Origin: Paenibacillus tritici
GTDB lineage: Bacteria; Bacillota; Bacilli; Paenibacillales; Paenibacillaceae
Assembly: GCF_013204885.1 (NCBI RefSeq)
Contig: NZ_JABMKX010000006.1
Span: 124,001 to 188,000, forward strand
Reading direction: 5' to 3'
DNA: 64,000 nucleotides
Below the pieces are notes generated by a model. It saw nothing but the letters and a program-made list of their open reading frames with translations. It was not told where the DNA came from and did no database searches. A program made the translations under genes and the position numbers. Positions 17,317 to 26,695 of the stretch are shown here, one piece after another. The stretch's first letter is position 1; the number at the start of each line of letters is the position of its first letter.

Positions 17317-18318
17317 ATGAGCGAAGAGAGGGAGAAAATCTATTATTGGAAAAATAGCTTAACATGGACTATAGAGGATGGTGTTCTGAATATCGAAGCC
17401 AGAAAGTACAAAGGACATCCAGTGGGTGTTTTTTCGCAGCTTTATTATGATTTTCTTAAGGGGAAATCTGAAAGAGAGCTGGAAGGGTATTTTTCACAGT
17501 ATGAGAGTAGGGCAGCGCGTATCATCAAGCTCTTTGTCCAGGATCTGATGGCAAATGGTTTTCTGGTTTCAGCTATAGCTTCACCGCTGGAGCTCTTTCA
17601 ATCCCAATATCAGTTTATTGGCGATGACTATCCAGAGCACTTTTTTCTCGTTAAGGACAATGTGGATCGGTATGTAGAAGCGAAGAAACACAGGTTCGAT
17701 TCAAGGCAGAGATCGTCCTCAATCGTACTGGTGAATACTAACGACCTTCCTGAAGTACTCCATAGGCGTACGAGTACAAGAAGATTCGATGTAACAAAAA
17801 AGGTGGATATGCAAGTATTCAACGATCTGTTGATCAGTCTGTGTCAGAAACAACATGGAGAGAGTATAACGTATTATTACCCAAGTGCAGGCGGACTTTA
17901 TCCGCTCAACATGTATGTATTTGTTAAGGAAGGGAGAGTAAAGGGGGTTTCTGGAGGTTTATACAAATTAAATCCGGCAAACCATGCACTCATTCCTCAT
18001 CAATTAGATGCAGATATCAATACTGATGCGCAATATTTTACGAATAAAGAAATAGCTAAGGAATCTGCATTTACGATTTATTTTACATATGATGGCGAAG
18101 TGAATATGCAAAAGTATAAAGGACAAGGTTACTTTTATGGTATCTTGGAGACCGGTATTTTATTGGGTTTGATAAGCTATTATGCAGAATATCTGGGACT
18201 GGGAAGCTGCGTCATCGGCGATATGGAATTTGGCAAGATCGAATCTTATTTTGAATTGAACACGAATGAGGTCTATATGCAGTCTATTGAGCTTGGCATG
18301 AAATTGATGATTCCATAA
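17317..18318 (+). CDS. SagB/ThcOx-type FMN dehydrogenase (putative thiazoline oxidase)
   Basis: 333 residues. An N-terminal about 110-residue helical region precedes a nitroreductase-fold domain with RRTSTRRFD, YPSAGGLYPLNMYVF and a late GILETGILLGLISYYAEYLG helix; these mark the SagB family of flavin oxidases. Members oxidise azolines to azoles, both in RiPP pathways and as the Ox function of NRPS lines. Just downstream is a Cy-A(Cys) NRPS, so thiazoline to thiazole is the likely step (inference). The frame is open from GTG 17242, but that codon overlaps the promoter; ATG 17317, with GGAGGA at 17301-17306, is the better start. Confidence 0.82.
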   Translation: MSEEREKIYYWKNSLTWTIEDGVLNIEARKYKGHPVGVFSQLYYDFLKGKSERELEGYFSQYESRAARIIKLFVQDLMANGFLVSAIASPLELFQSQYQFIGDDYPEHFFLVKDNVDRYVEAKKHRFDSRQRSSSIVLVNTNDLPEVLHRRTSTRRFDVTKKVDMQVFNDLLISLCQKQHGESITYYYPSAGGLYPLNMYVFVKEGRVKGVSGGLYKLNPANHALIPHQLDADINTDAQYFTNKEIAKESAFTIYFTYDGEVNMQKYKGQGYFYGILETGILLGLISYYAEYLGLGSCVIGDMEFGKIESYFELNTNEVYMQSIELGMKLMIP

Positions 18319-18344
18319 GCAGATGAAAGGAATGACCCCTACCA

Positions 18345-21300
18345 ATGAAAGATGAAGTTATTCATAAGTTATGTGAGATTATACAAAAGCATATCACGGA
18401 GGAAATATCTCTCTCCAAGGAAACCAGTTTGTTTGAATTAAATATTTCCTCTCTGAAAATATTGCAAATAGTAGGAGAAATTGAGAGACGGTATAATAAA
18501 AAAATGGACATTACCGATTTCATAGAATGTGAGAGTGTTGAGGATATTGCAATTTTCTTGGCAAATGCAGATTCTCTGCATGAATCATTGGTGATTCGCA
18601 AGGAAATGGGGATTCACGATGCCTCCCGTTTCCCCCGTTTAACCAATGTCCAATTGGCTTATCTTACGGGCAGAAATAAAGAGTTTGATCTAGGAGGGAT
18701 TTCAACACATGTTTATATAGAGTTTACTTCCAGACTTGATATGAACCAGCTAAGCTTGGCAATTCAACAAGAAATTGAACGGCAGGAAATGCTGCGCTGT
18801 ATTTTTTGGGATAATGGAACGGCAGAGATCCTTCCTTCTTCCAATTTGAAGTATGAAATACATGTTCTTGATATATCTGACCTGGAGAATGAAGAACAGC
18901 AGCACTTCATTCTCCAAAAGAGAGCCGGCCGGGAGCACAGGAACTTTAATCCTTCTGAGTGGCCCCTGTTTGCTTTTGAGGCGCTGAAGATAAATTGTGA
19001 AGAAACGTATATTTTGTTTGATATTGATGCTCTGATCGCTGATGGATTAAGTATTCAAATTATGTTTGAAGAAATAATGCAGCTGTATTCAGGACGACAA
19101 TTACCCGAGCTTCCCGTCACTTACACAGAAATTGCAAACAGAGATTATTCCATAGAGAAAGAGATGGATCGAAGCTATTGGCTTGATAAGCTAGACTGCT
19201 TCCCCCCGGCACCGCAATTACCCTATCTGACGAAAATTCAGAATGTCGAAGTTCCTACGTTTAACAACATACATAAAGTTCTTACTGCGAGTCAGTGGAA
19301 GGATATCTTAAAAGCATGCAGTGCTCATCGAATTAGACCTACTATATTTCTAATGACCTGTTATGCCATAACACTCTCTAAATGGAGTAACCAGGATAAA
19401 CTTACTATCAATACTACGTTTTTCAGTAGAGATATTGCTAAAGAGAATGTTGATACCATTATTGGTGACTTTACTTCTCTCCTGCTGGTATCCTTCCAAA
19501 ATCGTAAACAATATTCTTTCTGGGACAAAGCAGCCGAATTTCAAGCTCAATGTCTGCAGGCTTTGAAACATAGCAAATTTGACGGCTTAGATATTGTTGG
19601 GGAGCTTACCAGAAAAAACATCATTAACCGAAATGATATTTTTGCTCCGGTAGTTTTTACCAGCATGTTATTCGATAAGGACATAAGCAGCTTGGGGATG
19701 TTGGGGGAAATTGAATATTACACCTCTCAGACTCCTCAGGTTACGCTTGATCACCAAGTTCTTGAGGTGGACGAAGGAATAATGCTGAATTGGGATTATG
19801 CGGCAGAATTATTTGACAAGAAACTGATTTGTTCGATGTTCGAGGACTATACCTCCTTGATATATTCTGCTGTTTCCAATCAAATGATTCAAGATTACAA
19901 TTTGGAGTCAGCAATTGAAAGGTATAATAACACATCGCAAGGATTCGGGAATGAGACTTTAATTTCTTTATTTACTCAACAGGTAGCCCTTCGGCCTGAT
20001 CGCGTAGCTGTAGAGAAAGGGAATGAGAAACTAACATACAGGGAATTAGAGGCCCAGGCAGGGAAATTTGCACAGTATTTGAGAAGTGAAGGCATTCAGG
20101 CTGGGGATTATGTGGCGGTACAAGGGGAACGAACGATTGAAGTTATCATCGGAATCCTCGGAGTTCTTAAGGCAGGCGCGGCATACATCCCCCTTTCTCC
20201 GGATATCCCTGAACAACGAAGGGCCTGGATTCTTGAAGAATCACAATACAAGCTTCTTATAACAAGTGAGATGATCAGGGATTCGATTCAACATATGCAT
20301 TCTGAGAACTGGGATACTGGGGTTAGTGCTGATGATACTGCATATGTTATTTATACATCCGGGAGCACCGGCAGACCCAAGGGGGTTGTTATTTCGCATC
20401 AGGCGGTTGTGAATACAATCCTGGATATCAATAGAAGGTTTCAGGTGAACGAGAATGATGTTGTAATTGGTCTATCCAATTTATCGTTTGATTTATCAGT
20501 ATATGATATCTTCGGCACATTATCTGCAGGCGCTTCATTAGTGCTGATTGATGATCAGAGAGACGCAAAGACAATCCGGGAAGTGATTCTGGATAAGCAT
20601 ATTACCATCTGGAATTCGGTGCCAATGATCATGGAGATGCTCGTGAAGTATTCGGAGGGCATACTCAATGACATCATGGATTTTGATTGTTTACCCGATT
20701 TGAGGCTTGTACTCTTAAGTGGGGATTGGATACCGCTTAATTTACCGGAACGAATCAGGTCGATATTCTATGACTGTAGTGTAATTAGTCTGGGTGGAGC
20801 AACCGAGGCAGCCATATGGTCCATTTATTATCCCGTTGAAGAGGTGGATAGCAAGTGGAACAGTATTCCTTATGGTTACCCTTTAAGCAACCAATCCTAC
20901 TATGTGCTCAATTATAACGAAGAGCTATGCCCGATTGGCGTAAAGGGTGATCTGTACATCGGAGGAACAGGTCTTGCCAAGGAATATATGTTTAATCCGG
21001 CGAAGACGAAAGAAGCCTTCATTCATCACGAGAAATATGGAAGATTGTATAAAACAGGTGATTTGGGAACTATGACCGCTGCAGGCTATATAGAATTTCA
21101 AGGGAGAAATGATTTTCAGATCAAAATCAGGGGGTATCGGGTTGAACTGGAGGAGATTGAGAAAGGATTGTTGGCCATACCGGGCATTACGAGCGCAGTC
21201 GTCATTTGCGCGCAGGATAGCAGGGGGATGGAAACATTATACGGATATTTCATCAGCAACTCCAAGCTGGCGGTTACATCAATTGTAGATGCTCTTGAAG

Positions 21301-22253
21301 GCAGATTGCCTGACTATATGGTCCCTAACAAAATTATACAAATAGATGAAATCCCTATTACCGGAAATGGTAAACGAGACCGGAAGAAGCTTTTAGACCT
21401 GGCTAAAGCATATACCCAACATTCAGTGAATGATGAGAGGTATAAAGCTCCCTCCAATGATACCGAAAATACATTAGCTGAAGTCTGGAAGGAACTGCTG
21501 GGAATTGACCCTATCAGTGTCGATGATAACTTTTTTGATATTGGAGGGAATTCTGTATTAGTTATGGAGCTGTTCAACAGGCTGGAGAATATATACCCGA
21601 ACCATTTGAAGGTCGTTGATATTTTCAAATATACGACAATTCATAAACTGGCCTGTTTCATAAACGTGAAGGGACAAGCTTCTCCAAAAATGAAGGCAGT
21701 TCCCATCCCTGCCAGCTATCTGACGAATGCGGTTCATGTGAATAAAATGTATGAGTTTTCCGTTACTGGAGATCTGTATACAGGCTTGAATAAATTTATT
21801 TCCACTTCGGACTTATCACTTGAATGTCTTATCGTTTCAGCTTTTATATATTTTATCTATAACGAATTTACACCTTCTGTACCCTGTGTTTATTATCATG
21901 ACGCAGCAAGCAAAGGCTATGCAGAAGTGACTATTGATTTTGACAGAATCAAAGACTATCCGTCATTGCTGAACAATGTTGGCGGCCAACTTCAAACTAC
22001 TGGGGGTATAAGCTATTCGGCAGACCGAGTACAACCTTGTTCCAGAGATGCCATCCTACCCGTTGTCTATAACCTGGATGATCGTTCTATCAATCCTAAG
22101 GATATAGAGAACTTCGGGATGGCGCTTGGATATAGTGTGAAAGAAGGCAAGGAGCTGACATGCAGCGTTCAATTGAGCAGAACATGGAATGAGGATGTTG
22201 GGAAGAAATTTGCCGGACAAATGTATAAGATCTTATTGTCGAGCACTAAATAA
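18345..22253 (+). CDS. NRPS: ACP, heterocyclization (Cy), A (cysteine), PCP, C-lobe-like tail
   Basis: 1302 residues. An N-terminal carrier (about 1-75) has the attachment site LNISSLKIL with Ser36; the usual Asp before it is Ser35. The Cy domain (about 95-525) has NVQLAYLTGR and the diagnostic DxxxxDxxS as D228-ALIA-D233-GL-S236. The A domain (about 540-1040) has YTSGSTGRPKG, and its pocket (D716, L717, Y720, N757, L790, S792, L816, I824, W825 plus the A10 Lys) reads DLYNLSLIWK, the known cysteine pattern. A PCP follows (FFDIGGNSVLVMEL), then about 160 residues like a condensation C-lobe without HHxxxDG. The first carrier probably takes the starter acid and the Cy module makes a thiazoline. 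AAAGGAATG precedes the ATG. Confidence 0.92.
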   Translation: MKDEVIHKLCEIIQKHITEEISLSKETSLFELNISSLKILQIVGEIERRYNKKMDITDFIECESVEDIAIFLANADSLHESLVIRKEMGIHDASRFPRLTNVQLAYLTGRNKEFDLGGISTHVYIEFTSRLDMNQLSLAIQQEIERQEMLRCIFWDNGTAEILPSSNLKYEIHVLDISDLENEEQQHFILQKRAGREHRNFNPSEWPLFAFEALKINCEETYILFDIDALIADGLSIQIMFEEIMQLYSGRQLPELPVTYTEIANRDYSIEKEMDRSYWLDKLDCFPPAPQLPYLTKIQNVEVPTFNNIHKVLTASQWKDILKACSAHRIRPTIFLMTCYAITLSKWSNQDKLTINTTFFSRDIAKENVDTIIGDFTSLLLVSFQNRKQYSFWDKAAEFQAQCLQALKHSKFDGLDIVGELTRKNIINRNDIFAPVVFTSMLFDKDISSLGMLGEIEYYTSQTPQVTLDHQVLEVDEGIMLNWDYAAELFDKKLICSMFEDYTSLIYSAVSNQMIQDYNLESAIERYNNTSQGFGNETLISLFTQQVALRPDRVAVEKGNEKLTYRELEAQAGKFAQYLRSEGIQAGDYVAVQGERTIEVIIGILGVLKAGAAYIPLSPDIPEQRRAWILEESQYKLLITSEMIRDSIQHMHSENWDTGVSADDTAYVIYTSGSTGRPKGVVISHQAVVNTILDINRRFQVNENDVVIGLSNLSFDLSVYDIFGTLSAGASLVLIDDQRDAKTIREVILDKHITIWNSVPMIMEMLVKYSEGILNDIMDFDCLPDLRLVLLSGDWIPLNLPERIRSIFYDCSVISLGGATEAAIWSIYYPVEEVDSKWNSIPYGYPLSNQSYYVLNYNEELCPIGVKGDLYIGGTGLAKEYMFNPAKTKEAFIHHEKYGRLYKTGDLGTMTAAGYIEFQGRNDFQIKIRGYRVELEEIEKGLLAIPGITSAVVICAQDSRGMETLYGYFISNSKLAVTSIVDALEGRLPDYMVPNKIIQIDEIPITGNGKRDRKKLLDLAKAYTQHSVNDERYKAPSNDTENTLAEVWKELLGIDPISVDDNFFDIGGNSVLVMELFNRLENIYPNHLKVVDIFKYTTIHKLACFINVKGQASPKMKAVPIPASYLTNAVHVNKMYEFSVTGDLYTGLNKFISTSDLSLECLIVSAFIYFIYNEFTPSVPCVYYHDAASKGYAEVTIDFDRIKDYPSLLNNVGGQLQTTGGISYSADRVQPCSRDAILPVVYNLDDRSINPKDIENFGMALGYSVKEGKELTCSVQLSRTWNEDVGKKFAGQMYKILLSSTK

Positions 22254-22268
22254 AGGGGAGAGAAATAA

Positions 22269-23234
22269 ATGGATAAGTGTTCAGTAATTTTCCCGGGGCA
22301 ATCTTCCCAATATATAGGAATGGGCAAGGAGCTCTATCATCAGTATGGATTTGTTAAAGAGCTGTTTGAGAATGCTGAAGATATTCTGGGTATCCCAATT
22401 AAAGATATTTGCATGGAGGAAGGAGAATATGATTTAAATAATACTCTATATACACAAGTAGCAGTGTTTATAACGAATATTTCCTTCTATAAAGCTTTTA
22501 GACATGAAACAGGCTTATGTCCTGCTTACATGGCTGGACATAGTCTGGGTGAATATGCTGCCTTATGTTGCAGCGGGGCCATCCCCTTCGAGGATGCTCT
22601 GGCGATCATTACCCAACGGGCTCACTTTATGGATGTTTGCAGCAGGAGAATTCCCGGGGAGATGTGGAGTGTGAATCATTTCCCTGTTATTCAATTGGAG
22701 AATTGGATTCATCAAACAAACAATACGGTTACGATTGCCTGTTATAACTCGGAACATCAAGCAACGATCTCGGGAGAAAGCTCTGAAATCAATGATTTCA
22801 TTCAACTACTAAAGTCAGAAAATATTGTCGCAACAAAACTTAAGGTAAGCGGAGCGTTTCACAACTCTTTGATGAGTAATGCTGCCCATATGCTCTATAA
22901 AGAGCTAGTGCAATATCCATATAAAGAGATGCATACAGAAGTAATATCAAATGTATATGCAAGACCGTATCTTCCTTACCGAACTGGGGCAATTCTGGCA
23001 GAGCAGATCACACAACCTGTCCGTTGGGGAGCGACCATTCAGTATTTTCAGCAACACGGTGTTACTCACATTTTTGAGCTGGGCCCTAAAGAAATATTGA
23101 AAAAAATGCTGCATAGTGAAAAGGGGAGTATGCAGGTCTGGGCCTATGATAACCCGGAGGATAGAAGGAGGATATTGGATTTATCAATACGGGGAGCGGA
23201 CCAAGCTGCTCAAAGTGAGGAGGTAAGCGTATGA
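22269..23234 (+). CDS. Discrete malonyl-CoA acyltransferase (trans-AT)
   Basis: 321 residues. VIFPGQSSQYIGMGKEL opens an FabD-type acyltransferase. Nucleophile Ser92 lies in GHSLGEYAAL, Arg117 (QRAHFM) is the residue that holds the malonyl carboxylate, and catalytic His198 is in GAFHNS, a pattern associated with malonyl rather than methylmalonyl. It should load malonyl onto the ACP of the KS-ACP protein, which has no AT of its own. AAGGGGAG precedes the start. Its stop overlaps the next start as ATGA at 23231, implying translational coupling. Confidence 0.92.
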   Translation: MDKCSVIFPGQSSQYIGMGKELYHQYGFVKELFENAEDILGIPIKDICMEEGEYDLNNTLYTQVAVFITNISFYKAFRHETGLCPAYMAGHSLGEYAALCCSGAIPFEDALAIITQRAHFMDVCSRRIPGEMWSVNHFPVIQLENWIHQTNNTVTIACYNSEHQATISGESSEINDFIQLLKSENIVATKLKVSGAFHNSLMSNAAHMLYKELVQYPYKEMHTEVISNVYARPYLPYRTGAILAEQITQPVRWGATIQYFQQHGVTHIFELGPKEILKKMLHSEKGSMQVWAYDNPEDRRRILDLSIRGADQAAQSEEVSV

Positions 23235-25402
23235 ATATTTTAGAATTAGATGAGCTTGAACCTCTAAATATAGAGGAAAAATCAATACAATCCAACGAGA
23301 TCGCAATCATTGGACTGTCTGTCAAGCTCCCTCAGGCTGAGAGCTTACATGAGCTATGGCAATTATTAATGAACGAAATTGAAGTGATAGATGAAATTCC
23401 CGAGAATAGAAGAAACGATATTGTAAGATATCAAAGGTTTTTAAATGATACGGACCCTAAAATACATAAATACGGGTATTTGAACGAAATTGACAGCTTT
23501 GATTACAGCTTCTTCAAAATTTCATATGCTGAAGCCTGTGCTATGGACCCTAAACAGCGTCTTTTTTTGCAGAGCGCATGGAACGCTGTTGAGGATGCCG
23601 GTTATAACAGCAAGGAGATCAAAGGCAGCAATACTGGAGTATTCGTGGGAAACAGCAACCTGGGTGAGTATAAGTATAGTGAGATGTATGAGAAAGTTTC
23701 TCCTTCCACCGTTCTCAATGCTGTAACAGGTAACCTGCCGGCGCTTCTGCCAAGCAGACTCTCGTATATATTGGATTTAAAAGGGCCGAGTATGGTCCTG
23801 GACACTGCATGTTCATCCTCTATGGTTGCTATCGTGCAGGCTTGCCAATCTATAAAAGAGGGGCAGTGTGATCTGGCAGTAGTAGGCGGAGTGAGGGTCT
23901 ATCCGTTTCCGGTAGATAGCGGGATTCGGTTAGGGATGGAGTCCTCTGATGGCAGAACCAGAACCTTCGATGCTCAATCTGATGGTACAGGTGTATGTGA
24001 AGCAGTGATATCCATGGTCTTGGCACCGCTTAGTGAAGCTATTGCCAACAAAAAGCATATCTATGGGGTTATAAAAGGTTATGCAGTGAATCAGGATGGC
24101 AATTCAATTGGCTTGACTGCGCCTAACGGTGCTTCTCAAAAGGAGGTCCTGCAAAAAGCTTGGAAGAATGCTGGGATCTATCCACCGAACCTCACCTATA
24201 TCGAGGCACATGGTACGGGCACCAAGCTTGGTGATCCTATAGAGATTGATGCGATTAATCAGGCGTTTCAGGATTATACGGATCGCAGACATTTTTGCGG
24301 CATTGGCTCAATAAAGACAAACCTCGGTCATGCCTATGATACTTCAGGCCTGGTGTCATTAGCTAAAGTCCTGGCGATATACAAATATAGAGAAATTCCG
24401 GCAATGATCAATTATCTGAATCCGAACCCACAAATTGATTTTGAGAATTCTCCATTATATGTGGTAGATTCCAAAAGAGAAATTGATAACAATATCAAAA
24501 GTATTCTTTGCGGGATCAGTTCTTTTGGCTTCAGCGGAACCAATTGCCACATCGTCTTGGAAAACTATGAACAGACCCGCGCGGGCCGCAGCAACCTTCA
24601 GGAGCATCCTGTGTTCCTCTCAGCCAAGACTATGAAGTCTTTGCAAGAGATGATTCTGAAGTATTATACCTTCATGTTGGAAGAACCTGAGCATAGACTA
24701 GGTGATATTTGTTATTCAGTCTCCCTTAAAGATGCTTTTGATTATCGGATATCCTTTTATACAAGTAGTAGGGAAGATTTGATCACGAAGCTGCATGCGT
24801 TGCTGGATAACGCAGAAGGCTACCCCATGAATAATGGATTTTATTATAGTGAGAATATTCTAAAGGATCAGGGCCTCAGCAATGAAAATAATGCTTGCTC
24901 GTTATATGTAAGGGAAGGTTCGGTATCCTCACAGTTGTTTCTGGATTGCAATAAGGTAAGTCTCCCTACGTATAGCTTTGAGAAGAATCGTTGCTGGTTG
25001 AAAGTGCCTTATGTTCATGAGTTCAATGGAAAGGCATGTGAGTCTGCCCGGAAACCGTCCGAAGACAACAAGGAAAGCTTCATTATCCATCTGATGGGGA
25101 AGAAAGAGGCTGAGTATACAGAGTATGAACGGGAGGCAGCATATCTATGGGGAAAGACTTTGGATTGTAAAGAGATCTCCATCCACCATGATTATTTCGA
25201 GCTGGGAGGGGATTCAATTCTGGCTATTCAGGTCGCGAGTCTAGCAAGATCGGAATATGAGCTGAGTTTGGACGTCAATGAGGTCTTAAGCCACAGCAGC
25301 TTTGGACGGTTTGCCGAATTATTGAAATCTAAGCATACCCAGCTGCGGAAGGCCGATCATGTAAACTACCCTGTTTCATCGACCAAAAAAGAATGTTTAT
25401 AG
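23231..25402 (+). CDS. AT-less polyketide synthase: KS-ACP
   Basis: 723 residues. The ketosynthase (about 22-450) has Cys194 in DTACSSS, His327 in EAHGTGT and His367 in NLGHAYD, so all three catalytic residues are present. From about 450 to 590 only linker-like sequence remains, ending in VSLPTYSFEKNRCWL, the usual post-AT linker; the AT itself is missing. An ACP (about 630-705) has Ser662 in LGGDSILAIQ. No KR, DH or ER is seen, so the extension should stay at the beta-keto stage. The last codons read YPVSSTKKECL, which up to KK is the start of a condensation domain that continues in another frame. Confidence 0.92.
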   Translation: MNILELDELEPLNIEEKSIQSNEIAIIGLSVKLPQAESLHELWQLLMNEIEVIDEIPENRRNDIVRYQRFLNDTDPKIHKYGYLNEIDSFDYSFFKISYAEACAMDPKQRLFLQSAWNAVEDAGYNSKEIKGSNTGVFVGNSNLGEYKYSEMYEKVSPSTVLNAVTGNLPALLPSRLSYILDLKGPSMVLDTACSSSMVAIVQACQSIKEGQCDLAVVGGVRVYPFPVDSGIRLGMESSDGRTRTFDAQSDGTGVCEAVISMVLAPLSEAIANKKHIYGVIKGYAVNQDGNSIGLTAPNGASQKEVLQKAWKNAGIYPPNLTYIEAHGTGTKLGDPIEIDAINQAFQDYTDRRHFCGIGSIKTNLGHAYDTSGLVSLAKVLAIYKYREIPAMINYLNPNPQIDFENSPLYVVDSKREIDNNIKSILCGISSFGFSGTNCHIVLENYEQTRAGRSNLQEHPVFLSAKTMKSLQEMILKYYTFMLEEPEHRLGDICYSVSLKDAFDYRISFYTSSREDLITKLHALLDNAEGYPMNNGFYYSENILKDQGLSNENNACSLYVREGSVSSQLFLDCNKVSLPTYSFEKNRCWLKVPYVHEFNGKACESARKPSEDNKESFIIHLMGKKEAEYTEYEREAAYLWGKTLDCKEISIHHDYFELGGDSILAIQVASLARSEYELSLDVNEVLSHSSFGRFAELLKSKHTQLRKADHVNYPVSSTKKECL
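25385..25402 (+). other. Apparent -1 frameshift site joining KS-ACP to C domain
   Basis: An A6 run (25385-25390) lies where the KS-ACP frame is about to stop at TAG 25400-25402. Re-reading one A after the two AAA codons gives ...SSTKKRMFIEQL, which rebuilds the C1 motif of a condensation domain; in the zero frame the motif is cut. The ATG at 25393 has no ribosome binding site, only A-rich sequence, upstream. A lost A, ribosomal slippage, or genuine overlapping genes are all possible. Confidence 0.7.
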
Positions 25403-26682
25403 AGCAGCTTAAAAATGCGGATTCTCTTGTGAATAATATTACAATGATTTGGAAGCTAAGCTCAGAACCGGATCTACAAAAGCTTCGTAGTGCGATTAAG
25501 CGTACGATAAAACGTCATGCCATCTTACACGCCTCCTTCTTCTTGATGAACGGTGAGGTTTATCAAAAGCTGAATAACCTGAACGTCGATATACTCACGG
25601 TACAACAGGATGGACGAACCTTGGGGACTATCATCAGCGAGCTAATTCATCCTTATAATCTGTCAATACCTCCGTTGTACAAAGTGATTATTGTTCAAGC
25701 AGGGGACGGAACATCTACTGTGATTTTTGATTTGCATCATATTGTGACGGATGGAACATCCAATGTAATCTTAATGAAAGAAATTCAGTGTCTATATCAG
25801 AAAGGAACCCTAACCGCTCTGGATAAGGACTATATTGATTATGTTAAATGGCAACAGGAGTTCAAAGAGAATCAAGTGGTACAGGATCAAAAAATGTATT
25901 GGATGAAGCAATTCGAGCAGCCTCTACCGAAGCTCCATCGGAAAAACGGGAATGCCGGAGGAAATAATGTCAAGGCAACGCTGTACAATGACCGGATTAC
26001 AGAAGAAGAATACTTCATTCTAAAAGAGATCTCAGTAGCATATAAGGCCAGCATATTTAATGTATTGCTAACTGTATTTATGATAGTACTATCCAAAATA
26101 AATCATAATCAGGATGTGACAGTAGGCGTTCCGGTTAGCGGCAGAGAACGCTCGCCTTCAGAAGGGGTAGTAGGTCCTTTTATTAATACGCTCGCTCTTA
26201 GAAATCAAATACATCCAAACCACTCGTTTGCAGAAATACTCGGGCAGGTCAAGCAGAATTCGCTGGAAGCCTTCAAGAACCAGGACTATCCATTTGATGA
26301 ATTGATTCAATTTCTAAATCAGCAGAATGGTTACCAGGAAAGTTATATTCGTTCCCTTTTTATATATCAAAATATGACGGCTGCCAGCGATTCAGTAACC
26401 TATCCTTTAGAAGATTACCAGGTGTATTTTCATCACCAGTCCAACTATGATTTATCTTTTGAAGCAACACCTGTCAAGAATTCGCTGCAATTAAGATTGA
26501 TTTACAAGAATAGCTGCTATTCCCAAGAGGAGGTTGTAGAAGCGGTTCAGCGGATACATGAGGTTATAGATGTTCTTCACGATACAGCCAAACAGAAACA
26601 ACCGGTCAATGTTTTTCTAAGTTTCGGAGAGACCGAAGGAGCAGCAGCGCTCGATACGGATGAAATATATTTTGATTTCTAA
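25393..26682 (+). CDS. Condensation domain (separate, or fused to KS-ACP by frameshift)
   Basis: 429 residues comprising essentially one condensation domain. The catalytic motif HHIVTDG lies at residues 115-121, with GVPVSGRERSPSEGVVGPFINTLALR and a QDYPFDELI motif later. The first C motif is missing from the N-terminus and is found at the end of the preceding frame, ten bases overlapping, so this is probably the C-terminal domain of a KS-ACP-C protein. It should join the ketide on the preceding ACP to glycine on the A-PCP-R enzyme, whose own C domain is only a remnant. The start shown is the first ATG; initiation there is doubtful. Confidence 0.85.
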   Translation: MFIEQLKNADSLVNNITMIWKLSSEPDLQKLRSAIKRTIKRHAILHASFFLMNGEVYQKLNNLNVDILTVQQDGRTLGTIISELIHPYNLSIPPLYKVIIVQAGDGTSTVIFDLHHIVTDGTSNVILMKEIQCLYQKGTLTALDKDYIDYVKWQQEFKENQVVQDQKMYWMKQFEQPLPKLHRKNGNAGGNNVKATLYNDRITEEEYFILKEISVAYKASIFNVLLTVFMIVLSKINHNQDVTVGVPVSGRERSPSEGVVGPFINTLALRNQIHPNHSFAEILGQVKQNSLEAFKNQDYPFDELIQFLNQQNGYQESYIRSLFIYQNMTAASDSVTYPLEDYQVYFHHQSNYDLSFEATPVKNSLQLRLIYKNSCYSQEEVVEAVQRIHEVIDVLHDTAKQKQPVNVFLSFGETEGAAALDTDEIYFDF

Positions 26683-26695
26683 AGGGGGAATCACT

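Noticed and set aside
25393..25395. ATG 25393 as a normally initiated start for the C domain
   Set aside because: No ribosome binding site precedes it and it cuts off the first motif of the domain; kept only as the formal start of the frame.
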